Below, piece by piece: positions 61,632 through 64,000 of a stretch of DNA of 64,000 bases; positions within the stretch are counted from its first letter, which is position 1, and each line of letters opens with the position of its first letter. The notes beneath the pieces were generated by a model that saw nothing but the letters and a program-made list of their open reading frames with translations, was not told where the DNA came from and did no database searches. This DNA comes from Kudoa neothunni (Eukaryota > Cnidaria), in NCBI GenBank assembly GCA_964304625.1, contig OZ199840.1, forward strand, positions 3,968,001 through 4,032,000, given 5' to 3'. The translations under genes were made by a program, and so were the position numbers.

Positions 61632-62374
61632 ATGGACGCGAAGGAAACGTTCGACGACTACCTGTTCAACAAATATTACACATATGTAATGGCATTTGAT
61701 TATTAATTCGATTTATATTTCTTAGCTAAAACGTAAGAATAAATTGACACTTGCATATCAGTGTTTCAAATGGATTGCCATGTGTTGTACAACGGTTGCG
61801 TTGATATTGCCATTATTTTCGTACCAGAACAACCATGAATATTTTTCAGGTTTATTCTATGGTTGTAAACTCAATCATCTCCACAATCCAGCCAAATGGC
61901 AATGTTCCCCCTTTTTTGTAGCTGCATATAGAAGTAATGTTTTTATCAAAATTTGGATATATTTCAAACTATAAAAATCAGTTCTTATCGAATTAAATTT
62001 TGCATATAGAATATTTGAAATTCGATAAAAGGGATCTAATCGATATATTTCAGCTGTTATCTATTCTCTCGCTTGTGACAGCTAGTATTACCTGTACGGT
62101 GGCTATCTTTAAGCAAAAAATGTGGTCTATTGGTTATTTCTTTGTATTGTTTTCAAGTAAATTACTTATTGTTTCTCATTTTGTATGGTTGTTTCTAGCT
62201 GTTGGAACTATTTTTTGGAGTGCATTCGAGCTTGATATAGCAATGAATGGCGTGAAACCACATAGAAACCTTGTTATTTGGGCAGGACATGCAATATCCA
62301 CTATTATTGTTTCCATTTTCTACAATGTCTCCATATTCCTTTTTTATTTTACTCAAAATGGTCAATTTAGTTAG
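61632..62374 (+). CDS. Claudin/PMP22-like four-helix membrane protein, 194 aa
   Basis: Four exons: 61632-61685, 61726-61933, 62010-62156 and 62199-62374. Introns are 40, 76 and 42 nt and the total is 585 nt. There are four membrane helices: TM1 at about residues 26-48 (CFKWIAMCCTTVALILPLF), TM2 from FQLLSILSLVTASITC, TM3 from WSIGYFFVLF and TM4 from IWAGHAISTIIVSIF. The first outer loop has GLFYGCKLNHLHNPAKWQC, which fits the claudin-family signature GLWxxC...C with Phe for Trp. Such proteins form or regulate cell-cell junctions. Start 61632 is chosen since it gives a short acidic N-terminus right before TM1. Intron 3 is 42 nt with no stop in frame, so retention would add 14 hydrophobic residues. 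Confidence 0.7.
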
Positions 62375-62868
62375 AATTTCCACTTTTCTATAATGTTCTT
62401 GTCTGTTCCTTCCATTTTTCGTCGCATTATATTGAATTAACCAAAATAAGAATCGAAGGTTAAAACTTTTGTTGTTTTATTTTCTTATTAAAAACCTTCG
62501 TTACGTTAATATAGGATTATTATGAAAATAATTTTATAGTTAGTAATAGCAAAAAATTATATTTCTTAGGAAACAACCCAACCAACTTGTAATTTAGAAG
62601 CGTATAAAACATTAATTCCTTACTATTCTATTCCTGAAGACATTAAATATTAATTCAGGGTTTTGTGTGGCGTTAGCCATTAAAGTCGAATTATAAACTT
62701 GAGTAAATGATGATTCATATACGAGAATTATGCATACAGTAAAGATTAGATATGGCTTAATTCCCTATATTCATCATTTTTATTTTCAAAGAGAAGTCAT
62801 TTTGAACTATAGTTTTTATTTTATTATTACGGAAACAGTTAAAAATTAAAAAAATTCTTTTATACATA
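62375..62868. other. 3' flank of the claudin-like gene
   Basis: AT-rich. ATTAAAAA at about 62487 may be the poly(A) signal. Nothing else is seen. Confidence 0.35.
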
Positions 62869-64000
62869 CAGTCAAACCTCGATATTGCGAAGTAAATCGA
62901 GGATTCAATTTAACTACGCGGTACGAAATTAGTACGCCATACCGACGAACGCGCGCACGCATTAGAGGGAATTGTATTTTGACGACTTAAGCTATTTTTT
63001 AGTGTGTAGAATCCAGAAAAGAAAATATGTGTTAAGTTTTAAATGACAATTATTTTTATTTTTTGTGAAAAACATCCGATATGATAGTTTTGATTTCTCT
63101 TTTTTTAGTATTGAGATCTGGCGGCCCATTACAGGATGTAGGTCGAATAAACCTCCTGGTTCTCCCGCTATAAAAGTTTCCCTCAAAGTTTTTAATGCTT
63201 CTCCAATTTTCTTTGTAGGGATCTTTTGTATAATTTCATCTGTTTCAGTCTTTTCATTATCAGATTTATCATCTATGTCGCTATTAATGAAGGGGGAAAA
63301 GTTTGCTTCATCGTAAACTTTTTCGTTAATTTTAGAAGCTGATACATCATCAAATTGGGCTAATTGGTTTTAAATCAATAATTTTCGAAAAAATACCTTC
63401 ATTAATGTCATCATATTTTTGAATAGTTGTTGATACTATTAAACATATATTTAATAATTTTAATAAAAAATTACATTCATCAAAAACACCTGACTTTTTG
63501 GAACAATTAGTAATTGTTTCTTTCGAAACATTATCCCAAGCATTTTTATCGTTTTTAAACAATCGAATAAAATGTAGCTTTTTAATATTAATTATCATCA
63601 AATACATTAAACTAATCGAATGAAGAATTTTTTTATAGTTGCTTTTTAACGAGTTTATTATTCCTAAATCGCAAGGTTGTAATATTGATGTAGTATTCTT
63701 CGGCAAAAATAAAAATTTAATATTTTCTAGATCGTCCATGTCTAGGATGGGAAGGACATTGGTCTAGTAAGATTAAAACTTTTTTATTCTCTTTTTCAAA
63801 CATATCGTTAAATTTTTTCATAATTTGAAAAAAGATAGAGGTGTTCATCCATGAGTTTTTCTGTGAAAAATAATCAATTGGTAGATGGGATATATTTTGG
63901 AACCATCTAAGGCCGCGGATACTTTATCTCCTCGGACGTCTTGTTCTGCTTTTAATACGTAAGTCCGCTTATTAATTTATTGGGGAAAAACGCAGTTTTA
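62869..64000 (-). mobile_element. Tigger transposon, 3' part (runs off window)
   Basis: The end CAGTCAAACCTCGATATTGC, next to a TA (62867-62868), matches the Tigger style of terminal repeat. The transposase reads on the minus strand: FLPKNTTSILQPCDLGIINS at 63739-63650 is the block with the third catalytic Asp, and a C-terminal helical part (TLRETFIAG...LHPVMGRQIS) lies at about 63190-63110. Upstream frames toward 64000 still show a TYVLKAEQDVRGDK-like segment. At least one frameshift lies near 63740 and others in the C-terminal part. The other end is outside the window. It is a different family from the element at 51160. Confidence 0.75.

Overview
This window is animal (metazoan) nuclear DNA. 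It carries spliced genes for importin-beta, LAMP-like lysosomal/surface glycoproteins, a claudin-like tetraspan protein, a multi-Kunitz secreted protein and a PDZ protein with L27-like segments, together with many DNA transposons and two old LTR-retrotransposon fossils. The DNA is very AT-rich. Introns are tiny: most are 39-100 nt with plain GT...AG ends, and several are only 40-50 nt. The mix of compact genes, very AT-rich spacers and hAT/Tigger/MULE debris would suit a parasitic or miniaturised invertebrate such as a myxozoan cnidarian. That placement is an inference and is weak.

Layout. 1-629: 5' part of a LAMP-like gene (minus), cut by the window edge. 2.2-5.0 kb: tRNA-like remnant and two decayed hAT transposons. 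5.8-7.3 kb: a hAT-type non-autonomous element with a perfect 8-bp target duplication, and copy 1 of a dispersed repeat (repeat A). 7.3-13.9 kb: a BEL/Pao fossil followed directly by a Ty3/gypsy fossil. 15.2-17.1 kb: a hAT element with matching terminal repeats. 18.5-19.5 kb: four-exon short-chain dehydrogenase gene. 20.2-20.5 kb: two-exon gene for a small membrane protein. 22.2-29.4 kb: mariner-like element, a long inverted repeat and a MULE/ZSWIM-like element. 30.4-34.0 kb: two tandem LAMP-like genes. 34.5-36.3 kb: nested hAT elements. 37.7-44.7 kb: complete 16-exon importin beta-1 gene whose ninth intron (3.1 kb) holds repeat A copy 2. 45.0-46.5 kb: piggyBac-like and mariner-like non-autonomous elements. 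47.7-49.3 kb: six-exon, five-module Kunitz gene. 51.2-52.8 kb: Tigger/pogo element. 53.2-54.6 kb: tRNA-Ala and the PDZ gene. 58.5-60.7 kb: repeat A copy 3 carrying a hAT MITE, and a FLYWCH/MULE transposase remnant. 61.6-62.4 kb: claudin-like gene. 62.9 kb to the end: part of a second Tigger element.

All gene models were spliced by eye. Each complete model closes on a total length divisible by three, with GT...AG junctions and consistent phases. The genes do not form an operon or one pathway. Two themes stand out: a small family of diverged LAMP-like membrane proteins with the same intron phases, and a Kunitz protein in which only one of five modules keeps all six cysteines. Apart from the transposons I saw no CRISPR array, toxin system or unfamiliar multi-gene cassette.
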